From: Bradyrhizobium sp. BR13661
GTDB taxonomy: Bacteria > Pseudomonadota > Alphaproteobacteria > Rhizobiales > Xanthobacteraceae
Assembly: GCF_029892425.1 (NCBI RefSeq)
Contig: NZ_JARXWB010000013.1
Location: forward strand, 62,001-126,000
Direction of reading: 5' to 3'
DNA length: 64,000 nt
The notes under the pieces were generated by a model. That model was given only the letters and a program-made list of their open reading frames with translations. It was not told the DNA's origin and did no database searches. A program made the position numbers and the translations under genes. This document shows, piece by piece, positions 51,126 through 60,502 of the stretch; positions within the stretch are counted from its first letter, which is position 1, and every line of letters begins with the position of its first letter.

Positions 51126-53168
51126 ATGAAGCGGATACGTCTCACAAGCGCAGTCGTTAGCCTGGCCCTTGCCGGGTCGAGCGCAGCGAGCGCGGTCGAG
51201 TCTTACCCGATCAAAGCTGCAAAGCCAGACGCGGCGGAATGGACAGGCTTCTATCTTGGCGGTCATTTCGGGTACGCTAGCGGCTGGTCTAACTGGACCG
51301 CGAACGACGGCTTGTCCGCTGTGAGCGGGTCGGCCGGCCTGTTCAATTCCTACGACGCCTTCAAAGGCACCGGCAGCTACCTGTTCGGCCTGCAGGGCGG
51401 CTACAATCTGATGCTGCCGTCACGCCTCGTGATGGGATTCGAGGCTGACTTTTCCGCCCCCAACACGATCGCGGGAGAACAGACCGTAGCATCCGTCTCC
51501 GGCGGCACCGCTAGCTATCGCGACACCGTCCTCGGGATGGGGACAGCACGCGGCAGGCTCGGCTATGCCTTCGATCACTGGCTGCTCTATGGAACGGCGG
51601 GCTTTGCCTGGTCCCATGACAGGCTGGAGCGCACGCAGCTTGCGGGCACGCCGCTGGTTCGCAACGCGGCCATCGGCACGGTCGACACAGCGTTGACATG
51701 GCGTCTTGGCTGGGTCGCCGGCATCGGGGCAGAAGTGCCGATCGCACCGCACTGGACGGCCAAGGCCGAATTCCTGGCGACGGAGTTCGGCGATCATCGC
51801 AAGAGCCTCGCCGCCTCGGCGGAGGAGCTGAACTCCAATCTCTCGGTCCAACGCGTTCAGGTCGGGCTCAACTATCAGCTTGGTCCCGATCCCGCGCACA
51901 CTGACTTCGCCGCCAAAGGCATCGCACCTGCGGAGACCGACAATTTTGCCGTGCACGGGCAGACGACGATCGTCACCCAATATGCGCTGCCATTTCGCGC
52001 GCCTTATGCCGGCCAGAACAGCCTCTCGCCCAATCAGGTCCGGGAGACCTTCGATGCCGACCTCTTCGTCGGCTTCCGTCCATGGGACGGCGGCGAGATC
52101 TGGATCAATCCTGAGATCGACCAGGGCTTCGGTCTGAACGGCACGTTCGGTATCGCGGGCTTCCCGAGCGCGGAAGCTTACAAGGTCGGCGCCACCTATC
52201 CCTATGCGCGGATTCCGCGCGCGTTTCTCCGGCAAACGATCGACCTCGGCGGCGACGTGCAGAAGACGGAATCCGGGCTTATGCAGTTCGCGGGCTCTCA
52301 GACCAGCGATCGCCTCGTGCTCACCGTCGGCAAATTCAGCGTCGTCGACATCTTCGACTCCAATAAATATGCGCACGACCCGCGCGGCGACTTCCTCAAC
52401 TGGACTTTGGTCAACACCGGCGCATTCGACTATGCGGCCGATGCATGGGCCTTCACCTATGGCGCCGCAGCCGAGTGGTACACGGGACCGTGGACCTTCC
52501 GCGCCGGCGTGTTCGACGGCCCGCTTGTGCCGAACAGCACGAATCTGGACCCGGCCTTTGGTCAATTCCAGATGGTTGGCGAGGTCGAGCGACGCTACGA
52601 ACTCTTGGCGCAGCCCGGCAAGATTGCCGTAACCGGCTATCTGACGCGCGCACGGATGGGAAATTTCCAGGACGCCGTCGACCTCGCCAATCTGACCGGC
52701 GCCGCGCCGGACCTCTCGCTCGTGCGTACCTACACGAGCAAGCTCGGAATTGCCGGCAACATCGAGCAGCAGATCATGCCCGGTGTCGGCCTCTTTGCAC
52801 GTGCTGGTTACACGCCCGGCAGGCTGGAAGCGTACGCATTTACCGATGCAGATGCGACACTCGCAGGCGGCGCCTCGATTTCGGGAAAATTCTGGAACAG
52901 GCCGAACGACACGCTCGGAATAGCAGGCATTCGCAACATGATTTCCACGACGCACCAAGCCTATTTCGCGGCGGGTGGTTACAGCGCGCTGATCGGCGAC
53001 GGGCAGCTTCCGCATCCGGGCGCAGAGAAAATCGTGGAAGTATATTACACGCTTCCCATCGCGACCTGGATGCTCACCTTCGACTATCAGTTCATCGACA
53101 ATCCCGCCTACAATCGCGATCGCGGACCGGTCTCGATCGTCGCCACGCGCTTGCACGCGCAGTTCTGA
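51126..53168 (+). CDS. Two-domain outer-membrane protein: Omp25-like barrel plus OprB-like porin
   Basis: About 680 residues. A signal peptide (LTSAVVSLALAGSSAASA-VE) is followed by an 8-strand barrel of the Omp25/OmpW-like type (residues ~30-255; begins TGFYLGGHFGYASG, ends VQVGLNYQLG). A carbohydrate-selective OprB-family porin barrel follows (residues ~275-680; FVGFRPWDGGEIWINPEIDQ, WTFRAGVFDGPLVPN, ends VATRLHAQF with terminal Phe). Such two-barrel fusions occur in Bradyrhizobium-like genomes. The long frame on the opposite strand is a shadow. Confidence 0.92.
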   Translation: MKRIRLTSAVVSLALAGSSAASAVESYPIKAAKPDAAEWTGFYLGGHFGYASGWSNWTANDGLSAVSGSAGLFNSYDAFKGTGSYLFGLQGGYNLMLPSRLVMGFEADFSAPNTIAGEQTVASVSGGTASYRDTVLGMGTARGRLGYAFDHWLLYGTAGFAWSHDRLERTQLAGTPLVRNAAIGTVDTALTWRLGWVAGIGAEVPIAPHWTAKAEFLATEFGDHRKSLAASAEELNSNLSVQRVQVGLNYQLGPDPAHTDFAAKGIAPAETDNFAVHGQTTIVTQYALPFRAPYAGQNSLSPNQVRETFDADLFVGFRPWDGGEIWINPEIDQGFGLNGTFGIAGFPSAEAYKVGATYPYARIPRAFLRQTIDLGGDVQKTESGLMQFAGSQTSDRLVLTVGKFSVVDIFDSNKYAHDPRGDFLNWTLVNTGAFDYAADAWAFTYGAAAEWYTGPWTFRAGVFDGPLVPNSTNLDPAFGQFQMVGEVERRYELLAQPGKIAVTGYLTRARMGNFQDAVDLANLTGAAPDLSLVRTYTSKLGIAGNIEQQIMPGVGLFARAGYTPGRLEAYAFTDADATLAGGASISGKFWNRPNDTLGIAGIRNMISTTHQAYFAAGGYSALIGDGQLPHPGAEKIVEVYYTLPIATWMLTFDYQFIDNPAYNRDRGPVSIVATRLHAQF

Positions 53169-53236
53169 TCTTTGTTCACGCAAGGCCGCGGCTTTCTGAC
53201 AGGATTCATCGATCTCGATGGCGTTGCAGTGCTGCA

Positions 53237-53368
53237 ATGCGCAAACGAAAGCCGCACCTGCTCTACTTATTCGCAATCTGCCTGTTGATTGAAGTAGCCT
53301 TCTTTGAATGCCCGGCGGTTGCTCTCGGAATTGGCTACGCCGCCGCTTGGGCCGCCACGGCTTCGTAG
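53237..53368 (+). CDS. Possible 43-residue hydrophobic peptide
   Basis: Starts MRKRKPHLLYLFAICLLIEV, a basic start and a hydrophobic stretch like a small membrane peptide. Its last 34 bases overlap the end of the convergent ATPase gene. There is no clear ribosome site and no homologue that I recognise; it may be chance. Confidence 0.25.
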   Translation: MRKRKPHLLYLFAICLLIEVAFFECPAVALGIGYAAAWAATAS

Positions 53369-55632
53369 ATATCCTCTTCCTGGGCCGTATGCATGCGGAC
53401 CAGCGTTTCAATTGCCTCGATCACTCGCTGGGCGTCTCGGACGAGATAGCGATCAACGTTTTCCGACGGCAGATCCTCCACGATCCGATCGAGCAGGCGA
53501 GCAAGATGCAGTATCTCCCGGTGCGCTCGGCTCATGGCAGAGAGGCCGTGGCGTTCGCGCAGCACCTCGGCAAGCCTCGGATAGACGCTGTCCTCATCCT
53601 CGCGCTCGTGCCTCACCACGCCATTCTGAACAAGGCGATGAGCTTCGGCAATCAGCGCTGAGGCGGATTCGGGCGCCGTATCGTCCAATGCATCGACAAT
53701 CTTTCGCAAGCGGTCGAGGTCCTTCAACAAGGTCTGATGATCATGATGCAGTGCCACCCCCTGCTCCGCGCTGATGCGCGCACCGCCCCCGGTGAACCCA
53801 GGAGTGAGTGCCCGTAGTGCATTCAAAATAACCGCAACGTCGATCACCTCTTGAACGATGGCTGCTGGCACCGGATCTAGCCAGCCCACGGTGGCAGCTA
53901 CCATTGCCACCAAGGATAGACCCATGCCGACAACAATGCTTTGCAGAGCGATGCCTCGTGCACGCTGAGCGATGATGATCGCTTCGCCGACGCGATCGAG
54001 CCGGTCGGCCAGAATCACCACGTCGGCCGCCTCAGACGAGGCGCTTGCACCGCGGGCGCCGAGCGCAACCCCGATGTCGGCGACGGCCAGCGCCGGGGCA
54101 TCATTGATGCCATCGCCGACCATGATGGTCGGATGCAACCGCTGCTCGCTGCGCACCGCCTCGACCTTGTCCGAAGGGACACGGTCGGCCAGCACTGCGT
54201 CCAAATCAAGCGCTGCACCAATGGCCTGCGCTGCGGCTGCGCGATCGCCGGTGACCATCACCATTCGCGCGATGCCCGCATCGCGCAGCATCCGGATCGC
54301 CCGCGGAGTGTCGGGCCGCAACTCGTCGGCCAGCAGCAGCGCGCCGATCGGACGGCCGTCCACAGCGATGAAGACGATTAGCGCTGAACGCCATGAGGCG
54401 CGCCGTATCGCACGCTGCTCCCAAGGCGAAGGCTCGACGCTTGAGAGAACCATATCTCTGGAGCCCGCGGTTATTCGGCGACCGTTTATCGAGCCGCTCA
54501 GCCCGGAACCCATGATCTCCTTGACTTGCTCGGGCGCGCCTAGCTTGAGACCGCGATCGACGGCCGCAGCGACCACGGTCTTTGCCAGCACGTGGTGCGA
54601 GGCCTGCTCAAGCGATGCCCCAAGCCGCAGTACTTCGTCCGGATCCTCGCCGGGGGCGACCTCGACAGAAAGCAACCGAGCGCCTCCGACGGTTAAGGTA
54701 CCGGTTTTGTCAAACAGCACCGTGTGCGCGCGAGCCAGCGCTTCTAGTGCCCCTCCACCTTTGGCGAGGATGCCGCGTCGGGCCGCTCGCGCCACGCCTG
54801 CGATAAAGGCCACGGGTGCAGCCAAAATCAGCGGACAAGGCGTCGCCGCAACGAGCACAGCAAGACTGCGCGTGAGATCGCCCGAGATTCGCCAAGCCAG
54901 GAAAGCCAAGGCGAGTGTCAACGGCAGCAGTATCAGCGCAAAACGGTCGGCCATCCGCACGAATGGAGCTTTCGCCGTCTGAGCGGCCGTCACCATGCGC
55001 ACGATCCCCGCGTAGGTGCTCTCGCCGGCCGGCGCGGTCACCGCCAATTCGAAGGTCTCGCCGGCATTCAACGAGCCCGAAAGAACAGCCGTGCCGCGTG
55101 TCTTCTCGACCGGGATAGGCTCGCCGGTGACGGCGGACTCGTCGATGGTCGCCAAGGCCGAGCGGACGATACCATCCGCCGGCACGATCTCTCCGGCTCG
55201 CACCAGCAGAACGTCGCCGACTGCGACTGCTTCGACCGGAACCTCCTCGATCCGCTCGCCGGTCTTGCGATGGGCCCGCCGGGGCGCACGATCCACCAGC
55301 GAGCGGAGGTCGCGCTCTGCCCGCGCGATGGCGATATCCTCCAGAACATTGCCGCCGGAATACATCAGCGCTACCACGACGCCAGCAAGTGGTTGTCCCA
55401 GCGCCAACGCAGCGCTCATCGATAGCAGCGCAATCGCGTCCACTCCGAGGCGGCCGCTTAGGAGATCTCGGATCATCGAGATCGCCAGCCCTCCGATGAC
55501 GGGAGCCGTTCCAAGCTCCCACGCAACATCGGCCACATCAGGCCGGCCAGCGGCTCGCGCAAGTATACCCGCGATCAATCCTGCAATCGCGATTGCCACC
55601 AGCGTCCATCGAAGCACTCGCTCCAACAACAT
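53335..55632 (-). CDS. P1B-type metal ATPase with C-terminal hemerythrin domain
   Basis: About 765 residues. The membrane core has the metal-binding TPCPL motif, the actuator loop TGEPIPV, the phosphorylation site DKTGTLT and the hinge GDGINDAPAL. No N-terminal metal-binding domain is present. The last ~150 residues form a hemerythrin fold with ligands in HHDHQTLL, HEREDED, HREIL and HTAQEEDIYE. This is the layout of P1B-5 ATPases such as Sinorhizobium Nia, which move Ni or Fe. The start is ATG 55632. A FixK-like box lies about 110 bases upstream, nearer to the divergent gene. Confidence 0.92.
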   Translation of the reverse strand: MLLERVLRWTLVAIAIAGLIAGILARAAGRPDVADVAWELGTAPVIGGLAISMIRDLLSGRLGVDAIALLSMSAALALGQPLAGVVVALMYSGGNVLEDIAIARAERDLRSLVDRAPRRAHRKTGERIEEVPVEAVAVGDVLLVRAGEIVPADGIVRSALATIDESAVTGEPIPVEKTRGTAVLSGSLNAGETFELAVTAPAGESTYAGIVRMVTAAQTAKAPFVRMADRFALILLPLTLALAFLAWRISGDLTRSLAVLVAATPCPLILAAPVAFIAGVARAARRGILAKGGGALEALARAHTVLFDKTGTLTVGGARLLSVEVAPGEDPDEVLRLGASLEQASHHVLAKTVVAAAVDRGLKLGAPEQVKEIMGSGLSGSINGRRITAGSRDMVLSSVEPSPWEQRAIRRASWRSALIVFIAVDGRPIGALLLADELRPDTPRAIRMLRDAGIARMVMVTGDRAAAAQAIGAALDLDAVLADRVPSDKVEAVRSEQRLHPTIMVGDGINDAPALAVADIGVALGARGASASSEAADVVILADRLDRVGEAIIIAQRARGIALQSIVVGMGLSLVAMVAATVGWLDPVPAAIVQEVIDVAVILNALRALTPGFTGGGARISAEQGVALHHDHQTLLKDLDRLRKIVDALDDTAPESASALIAEAHRLVQNGVVRHEREDEDSVYPRLAEVLRERHGLSAMSRAHREILHLARLLDRIVEDLPSENVDRYLVRDAQRVIEAIETLVRMHTAQEEDIYEAVAAQAAA

Positions 55633-55738
55633 AGCTCCGTTCCATATCTTGCGATGAAATTTGATCCGAAACCAGCTTCGCCGTTCGAGCAAACAATTGC
55701 GGTACCATAACAATTGGATCCGGAAGCCTCATGCGACC

Positions 55739-55752
55739 ATGACCTGAATCAA
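55739..55752 (+). promoter_or_regulatory. FixK/FNR-like box ATGACCTGAATCAA
   Basis: One base off TTGA-N6-TCAA. It is centred 51 bases before the start at 55797 and 113 bases from the ATPase start at 55632, in the divergent gap. It suits activation of the small secreted gene best. Confidence 0.5.
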
Positions 55753-55796
55753 CATTTGGCCGATCGTCTGTCCGATACTTTTCTGGCGGGGTTGTC

Positions 55797-56057
55797 ATGC
55801 GCACACTAGCTCCCGTTCTCACGATCTTTTCCGTGTTATCGCTCGGCATGCCCTGCTCTGCCGGTCAGCTCGGAACGACCGAGGGTTACTCTCCGTCCGA
55901 GTCATCACAGCGCGCTGGGGAACATCAGCCGGAAGCGACGGACCAAACCCGAAACGCCACTTATCGGCCGCAGCGTATGATGGACCAGCGGGACTGGGAT
56001 CACCGCAAAGCTGGCCGCGAGTGGCAGTTGCGGGACGACAAGAATCCAAGCCACTGA
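55797..56057 (+). CDS. Small secreted hypothetical protein
   Basis: About 86 residues. A signal peptide (VLTIFSVLSLGMPCSAGQLG) is followed by a hydrophilic, Gln/Arg/Asp-rich tail (ATDQTRNATYRPQRMMDQRD). The mature part looks disordered. A FixK-like box lies 51 bases upstream (centre). It is divergent from the P1B ATPase gene. No family is recognised. Confidence 0.6.
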   Translation: MRTLAPVLTIFSVLSLGMPCSAGQLGTTEGYSPSESSQRAGEHQPEATDQTRNATYRPQRMMDQRDWDHRKAGREWQLRDDKNPSH

Positions 56058-56141
56058 GCGTCCATATTCACAACGCTCGCGCACGGCAGGCGAGAAAGCA
56101 ATCGCGTGGTCTGATCGGCGCTAGTTTTGGTAAGGATGTAA

Positions 56142-56732
56142 TCACCGCGCAAACTCAGTGCTGCCGGGGATAGACTGCTTTCGCTCGACAATCGCAGTGG
56201 AAAGCCGCGTGTAAAGATCTCGGCGTCTCGCAAGAGGCCACCAGTCGTAAAGAAATATCTCGAGCGGACGCCAGTTTGCGACCCACCCTAGGATCAGGAA
56301 GCTTTCCTCAACCAACCTTCGGAAAGGGGCTTCAATAAGATATCCAGCGGCAAAATGTGCCGAGAAAAGACACGCGATCAAGATCGTAACGCCGATTGCG
56401 AGAGACCTCCGGCCGACCCGGAATAGTTCGTTCAGGTCGCCTTGGATGGCGCCAGCCCGGCCCGCGAAATACCGGCTGAAGGCTTCCGGAAGCTCCTGTG
56501 CCAGTCGCGTCTGTGCTTGATCACCCGGGAAGTGGACGATGATCCTGAAAGGACGATTACGTGGCAATTCTCTCGCCCATCCAACGATGTAATCTTCGAC
56601 TTCTCGGTCGAGGTCTTTGTCGCGAAAGGGATACGGATCAAGCGTGTGAAAGAGCTGTTCGACCGCGCCGACGCGCATTTCGATGATGTTGTCTGTGCTT
56701 TGGTCTTCTTTTATGCGCATATGCTCACTCAA
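56142..56732 (-). CDS. Hypothetical membrane protein (196 residues)
   Basis: The N-terminal half is soluble, with conserved-looking LFHTLDPYPFRDKDLDREVE and YIVGWARELPRNRPFRIIVH. Two hydrophobic segments follow (SLAIGVTILIACLFSAHFAA and LILGWVANWRPLEIFLYDWW). No known family is recognised. It begins 55 bases after the AI-2E carrier gene ends, on the same strand, so the two are likely one unit under the FixK box at 57925. Confidence 0.75.
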   Translation of the reverse strand: MSEHMRIKEDQSTDNIIEMRVGAVEQLFHTLDPYPFRDKDLDREVEDYIVGWARELPRNRPFRIIVHFPGDQAQTRLAQELPEAFSRYFAGRAGAIQGDLNELFRVGRRSLAIGVTILIACLFSAHFAAGYLIEAPFRRLVEESFLILGWVANWRPLEIFLYDWWPLARRRDLYTRLSTAIVERKQSIPGSTEFAR

Positions 56733-56787
56733 GCGCGAAGAACCCGGATAGGCGTGGACACTAGAAAGCGGCCGCGGAGCCTCGCGT

Positions 56788-57852
56788 TCAAGAATTCACT
56801 CGATCCGACGGCCACACTCGGCGTTCGCCTAGCACACCCTCAATGTACAGAACATTCAGTGCTACAAGCAGCACGACACTGAGCGGCGCTGCAAGCAGGA
56901 CGCCGATGGGCCCCAACAATAATCCAAAGACGAGGGCAGAAAATAGCGTGAGCACGGGAGGCAATTCGACAGCTTCTGCCTGGACGAGCGGCGTGACGAG
57001 ATTGCTCTCTACAAAATGGATCCCCGCGTAGAGTGCAATGACGTAGACCGTTTGCATTGGCCCCTGCATCGCGGCCATAAGAATCCCTGAAGTCGATGCT
57101 AGGATCGGACCAACATAGGGCACGAAGGCAAACATGCCGGAAATCAGTCCAAGCGCGAGCGGCGCTGCAACTCCGAGAAGCAAGAGCCCGATCGCAGTCA
57201 AGATGCCAACGACGGCCATCGTGACCGATTGCCCGATCAGCCAACGCCTCAACGTTATCCCAAGAAGATCGAACATATTCCTCGCCGATTCCCGACGAGT
57301 CTTGGGCACCAACCGCAGTAGACCGTCCACATATCGCGCCGGCTGGATGGCCAGATACACAGCCGCGAACGCCAAAATGGCGAGATAAGCACCTGCTCGA
57401 AAGACCGATCCAAACAGAACAGCAACGTAGCCTGCCGCCTGGCCTGTCGCGCTACCAAGGTTCATATCCTTCGCTCGTCCAACGAGCCAGGTGCCCCACG
57501 AGCTTGACCGAAATTCGCTGGCAACCTGCGCGATGCTTTGCGGCAAGTCCTTTGCTAGAACAGTAAATTGCGCCGCAATTTGTGCCCCGAACAGCCAACC
57601 AACGGCAACGACGGATCCGACCATTGCGATGACGACAGGCAATAACGCCCAGGCCTCCGGCAATCCGGTTCTGCGGCTCACCTCATGCGCCAGGCCGCGC
57701 AACATCAGCGCCAGAAGAGCGGCGCCGAAAGCAAGTACTAGAACGTCCGATAGCTTCCAGATGCCGAGCGCTGCCGCGCCAGCGAGGCAGACGAGCAGGA
57801 GCCTGCGGGGGAAGCGCCGCCAGTAAATCTCGTCCGACTGTTCGTGCAACAC
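56788..57852 (-). CDS. AI-2E-family transporter
   Basis: About 354 residues with about eight membrane segments, typical of the AI-2E/YdiK/PerM family. The C-terminal block FVPYVGPILASTSGILMAAM resembles the family signature, and GLLLGPIGVLLAAPLSVVLL ends the transport domain. Family members export autoinducer-2 or act in sodium/proton exchange; the substrate is not fixed. A perfect FixK/FNR-type box (57925-57938) lies 80 bases upstream of its start. Confidence 0.92.
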   Translation of the reverse strand: MLHEQSDEIYWRRFPRRLLLVCLAGAAALGIWKLSDVLVLAFGAALLALMLRGLAHEVSRRTGLPEAWALLPVVIAMVGSVVAVGWLFGAQIAAQFTVLAKDLPQSIAQVASEFRSSSWGTWLVGRAKDMNLGSATGQAAGYVAVLFGSVFRAGAYLAILAFAAVYLAIQPARYVDGLLRLVPKTRRESARNMFDLLGITLRRWLIGQSVTMAVVGILTAIGLLLLGVAAPLALGLISGMFAFVPYVGPILASTSGILMAAMQGPMQTVYVIALYAGIHFVESNLVTPLVQAEAVELPPVLTLFSALVFGLLLGPIGVLLAAPLSVVLLVALNVLYIEGVLGERRVWPSDRVNS

Positions 57853-57924
57853 GGCAGGCCCCCTGCTACATCTCAGGGGATCGCCCCCTTCGCCAATAAC
57901 AAGTCAGCGAATCGGCATTCCCAG

Positions 57925-57938
57925 TTGACGCAAATCAA
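57925..57938. promoter_or_regulatory. FixK/FNR-type box TTGACGCAAATCAA
   Basis: Perfect TTGA-N6-TCAA, part of the longer palindrome AGTTGA..TCAACT. It lies between the AI-2E gene (start 57852, minus; centre 80 bases away) and the DUF4010 gene (start 58110, plus; about 180 bases away). The distance suits the AI-2E side best. Confidence 0.7.
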
Positions 57939-58109
57939 CTTTCCGCAGGCGCCGGGTGAGAAATTCGCTTGAGGCGCAGGCAACTCGCCGAACGAGCGGA
58001 TGCCTTTTCTCTGGCGCTCGCGATCGCTAAAAGCTGCTGCCAATGTAGCGCGGCGGGCAGCGGCCCCGATCAACGCACCGCCACAACCGGGTGATACAGC
58101 ATCGCTTCC

Positions 58110-59372
58110 ATGATCGATTTTTTCAAACTGAACCTGAACTCAGAGATCATTGCCGTCGCTGTTGCACTTGGCATCGGACTACTGATCGGGCTTGAACGAG
58201 AACGCCGCAAGGGCGAGGGGCCGAGGCGTTCGCCCGCCGGGCTGCGCACCTTTGCCGTCGCATCGCTCGCCGGCTCCGTCAGCGTTATGGTCGGCGGCAA
58301 GGAACTGCTGGGCCTGGTGACGGCGGGGATCGCTGTCCTGACCGCAATAGCCTACCTGCGATCCACCAGCGACGATCCGGGATTGACGTCGGAGATCGCA
58401 CTTATACTGACAGTGCTGCTTGGCGGACTCGCCACGCAGCATCCCATTTTGGCCGCGGGCGTTGCCGTCGCTGTGGCCATTCTGCTCGCCTCGCGCGCTG
58501 CGACGCATCATTTCGTCCGCTCGGTACTCAGCGACGACGAGGTCAAAGACGGATTAATCTTTGCAGCGGCTACGCTCGTCGTCTTACCACTGCTGCCCGA
58601 CCGACCGATCGGGCCCCTTGGCGCGCTCAACCTGCGAGCAATCTGGATCATTGTCGTCCTCGTCATGGCGATCGGCGCCGTCGGACACATTTCAATTCGC
58701 CTGCTTGGCGCAAGAGGCGGGCTCGCGATCGCAGGCTTCGCCTCGGGCTTCGTCTCTAGTACAGCTACCATCGGGGCGATGGGAGCGCGGGCTCGCAAGG
58801 CGCCAGAGTTGCTTGGGGCGGCCGCCGCCGGCGCAACGCTTTCGACCATCGCGACCATCGTTCAACTCGTCGCGGTGCTCGCAGCGACGAATCTGCCTAC
58901 GCTGCAAAGCCTGCTGGTTCCGCTTCTTTGCGCCGGCGCGGAGGCGACGATCTATGGCGCAATCTTCACGCTCAAAGGCATGAGGGAGACCGGCACAGCC
59001 GAACTCGAGCACGGACGTGCCTTCAGCTTACCGTCCGCGTTGATGCTGGCTTTGACGCTCTCTGGAGTGCTCCTGCTCTCCGCCAGCTTACAGGAGGCGT
59101 TCGGAGAAATCGGCCTGGTTGTCAGCGCGGCCGTAGCTGGGCTCGCGGATACGCATTCTCCTGCCGTGGCCGCAGCCACCCTCGCTGCCTCGGGCAAGAT
59201 CACCCCCTCCGACGCTGTCGCTCCGGTTCTGGCGGCGCTGTCGACAAATACTCTCAGCAAGATCGTAGTTGGCTGGGTCAGCGGCGGGAGCTCCTTCGCA
59301 ATTCGCCTCATCCCCGGGCTCATTCTCGTTGTCGCCGCAGCTTGGGCTGGCGCAATCTTCGAGGCCCAATAG
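58110..59372 (+). CDS. MgtC/SapB N-domain plus DUF4010 membrane protein
   Basis: About 420 residues and about twelve membrane segments. The N-terminal part begins with an MgtC-like block (AVAVALGIGLLIGLERERRK), then SPAGLRTFAVASLAGSVSVM. The rest is DUF4010 (SSTATIGAMGARARKAPELL, SANTLSKIVVGW-like near LSTNTLSKIVVGWVSGGSSF). The family is common in alphaproteobacteria but without proven function. Distance from the FixK box at 57925 leaves its regulation open. Confidence 0.9.
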   Translation: MIDFFKLNLNSEIIAVAVALGIGLLIGLERERRKGEGPRRSPAGLRTFAVASLAGSVSVMVGGKELLGLVTAGIAVLTAIAYLRSTSDDPGLTSEIALILTVLLGGLATQHPILAAGVAVAVAILLASRAATHHFVRSVLSDDEVKDGLIFAAATLVVLPLLPDRPIGPLGALNLRAIWIIVVLVMAIGAVGHISIRLLGARGGLAIAGFASGFVSSTATIGAMGARARKAPELLGAAAAGATLSTIATIVQLVAVLAATNLPTLQSLLVPLLCAGAEATIYGAIFTLKGMRETGTAELEHGRAFSLPSALMLALTLSGVLLLSASLQEAFGEIGLVVSAAVAGLADTHSPAVAAATLAASGKITPSDAVAPVLAALSTNTLSKIVVGWVSGGSSFAIRLIPGLILVVAAAWAGAIFEAQ

Positions 59373-59485
59373 CACGCGCGGCTTGCCACGGATTTCAAGC
59401 TGCGAGCGGCGACGACTCCGCCAAGACGGAGAGGAGCCTCGCCGGACATCGGGCTATCTAGACCGCCGGCCGGTTGCTGATCGGA

Positions 59486-60322
59486 TCAGTGCGACAACAG
59501 CACGGGGATTGGTGGCCTCGTCAGTATGCTACGGGTCGCGCCCCCCAATATGAACTCTCGTAAGCGGGAATGACCATACGCTCCCATGACGAGCAGATCC
59601 GCCCTGCGGGAAGCTATCTGAGCCGCGAGAACATCGCCGATGGCTCGTGCTGCAGCGTCGACTTCCTCGACGACCACCTCGATGCCATGACGCGAGAGAT
59701 TCTTCGCAAGTTCGGACGACGAGCGCCGGCTCGAAATCACCTTCTCATTGGTCACCGTGAGAATGAACACCTCTCGCGCCTTCTCCAGGATCGGGATCGC
59801 ATCAGAGACGGCACGTGCCGCCGCGCGGCTGAAGTCCCACGCAACAATCACCCTGTTAAGCTCGGCTTCCCCGGAGGCGGTAGCCTCCGGCAGCACCAGC
59901 GTCGGTCTTCCCGAACCGAAGATGATCGCTTCAGCATACCATTGGTCATATGATTCCGGCACCGGCACGATGGTGAGATCACGCAGCCGGGCATAGTCTA
60001 CCAGGAGGTCCGGGACCTCGGACGTCAGGCAACGCTCGAGAATGATCTCGTTTAGCAGCCCCGATTTCGTGGTGGCCGCTTCAAAAGTCGCCAGCAGGTC
60101 CTGCGCATTTTTCCTACTCTTGTGAGCTTCGCTGGCCACGATTGATCCGACATTGCCGACCCCGGACAGGAAAGTCCCGGGTACCTGCACATGGACTTCA
60201 CAAGAGATCGCCGCGATGTGCGCGGCAAATGGTGAGATCAACGATACGGCGCGGTCGATGACCGAAGCCGGCGTCGGTTCGGGATAGCTAGTCAAGGTGA
60301 GCAGAACGTCCCTGATGGCCAT
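59486..60322 (-). CDS. Universal stress protein (UspA-fold)
   Basis: About 278 residues, two UspA-like halves. The N-terminal half is divergent; the C-terminal half (~150-278) has VIVAWDFSRAAARAVSDAIP and the ATP-binding-like motif MGAYGHSRLREFILGGATRS. It is the typical size of tandem Usp proteins, which are often induced by low oxygen or starvation. A FixK/FNR-like box is 62 bases upstream (60378-60391), and a second short palindrome TGATA-TGG-TATCA lies at 60347-60359. Confidence 0.9.
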   Translation of the reverse strand: MAIRDVLLTLTSYPEPTPASVIDRAVSLISPFAAHIAAISCEVHVQVPGTFLSGVGNVGSIVASEAHKSRKNAQDLLATFEAATTKSGLLNEIILERCLTSEVPDLLVDYARLRDLTIVPVPESYDQWYAEAIIFGSGRPTLVLPEATASGEAELNRVIVAWDFSRAAARAVSDAIPILEKAREVFILTVTNEKVISSRRSSSELAKNLSRHGIEVVVEEVDAAARAIGDVLAAQIASRRADLLVMGAYGHSRLREFILGGATRSILTRPPIPVLLSH

Positions 60323-60377
60323 CGCGTGTCTCCGAAATTGCGATTTTGATATGGTATCAGCGGCGGGTCCCGGTCTA

Positions 60378-60391
60378 TTGATCTAGGTCAG
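60378..60391 (-). promoter_or_regulatory. FixK/FNR-like box TTGATCTAGGTCAG
   Basis: One base off TTGA-N6-TCAA; on the minus strand it reads CTGACCTAGATCAA. It is centred 62 bases upstream of the universal stress protein start at 60322, a usual activator distance. Confidence 0.55.
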
Positions 60392-60462
60392 AGCACCTCC
60401 GGTCCGAGCACTGCTCGTCGAATTTCCAATCGCCGCCCAGGCCATGACCTGGGGCCGCCGAG

Positions 60463-60476
60463 TTGACCCAAATCAA
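60463..60476 (+). promoter_or_regulatory. FixK/FNR-type box TTGACCCAAATCAA
   Basis: Perfect TTGA-N6-TCAA. The next start on the plus strand is the remnant at 60503; the metallophosphoesterase is about 300 bases away. It may have belonged to the now broken gene, and it may still drive the phosphoesterase by read-through. Confidence 0.65.
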
Positions 60477-60502
60477 GCGGCCGTACCTAAGATCGCCCGA
60501 TC

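Noticed and set aside
51420..53411. 663-residue frame on the minus strand opposite the porin gene
   Set aside because: Shadow frame of a GC-rich gene; its sequence has no recognisable domain, while the plus strand encodes a clear signal peptide and two barrel domains.
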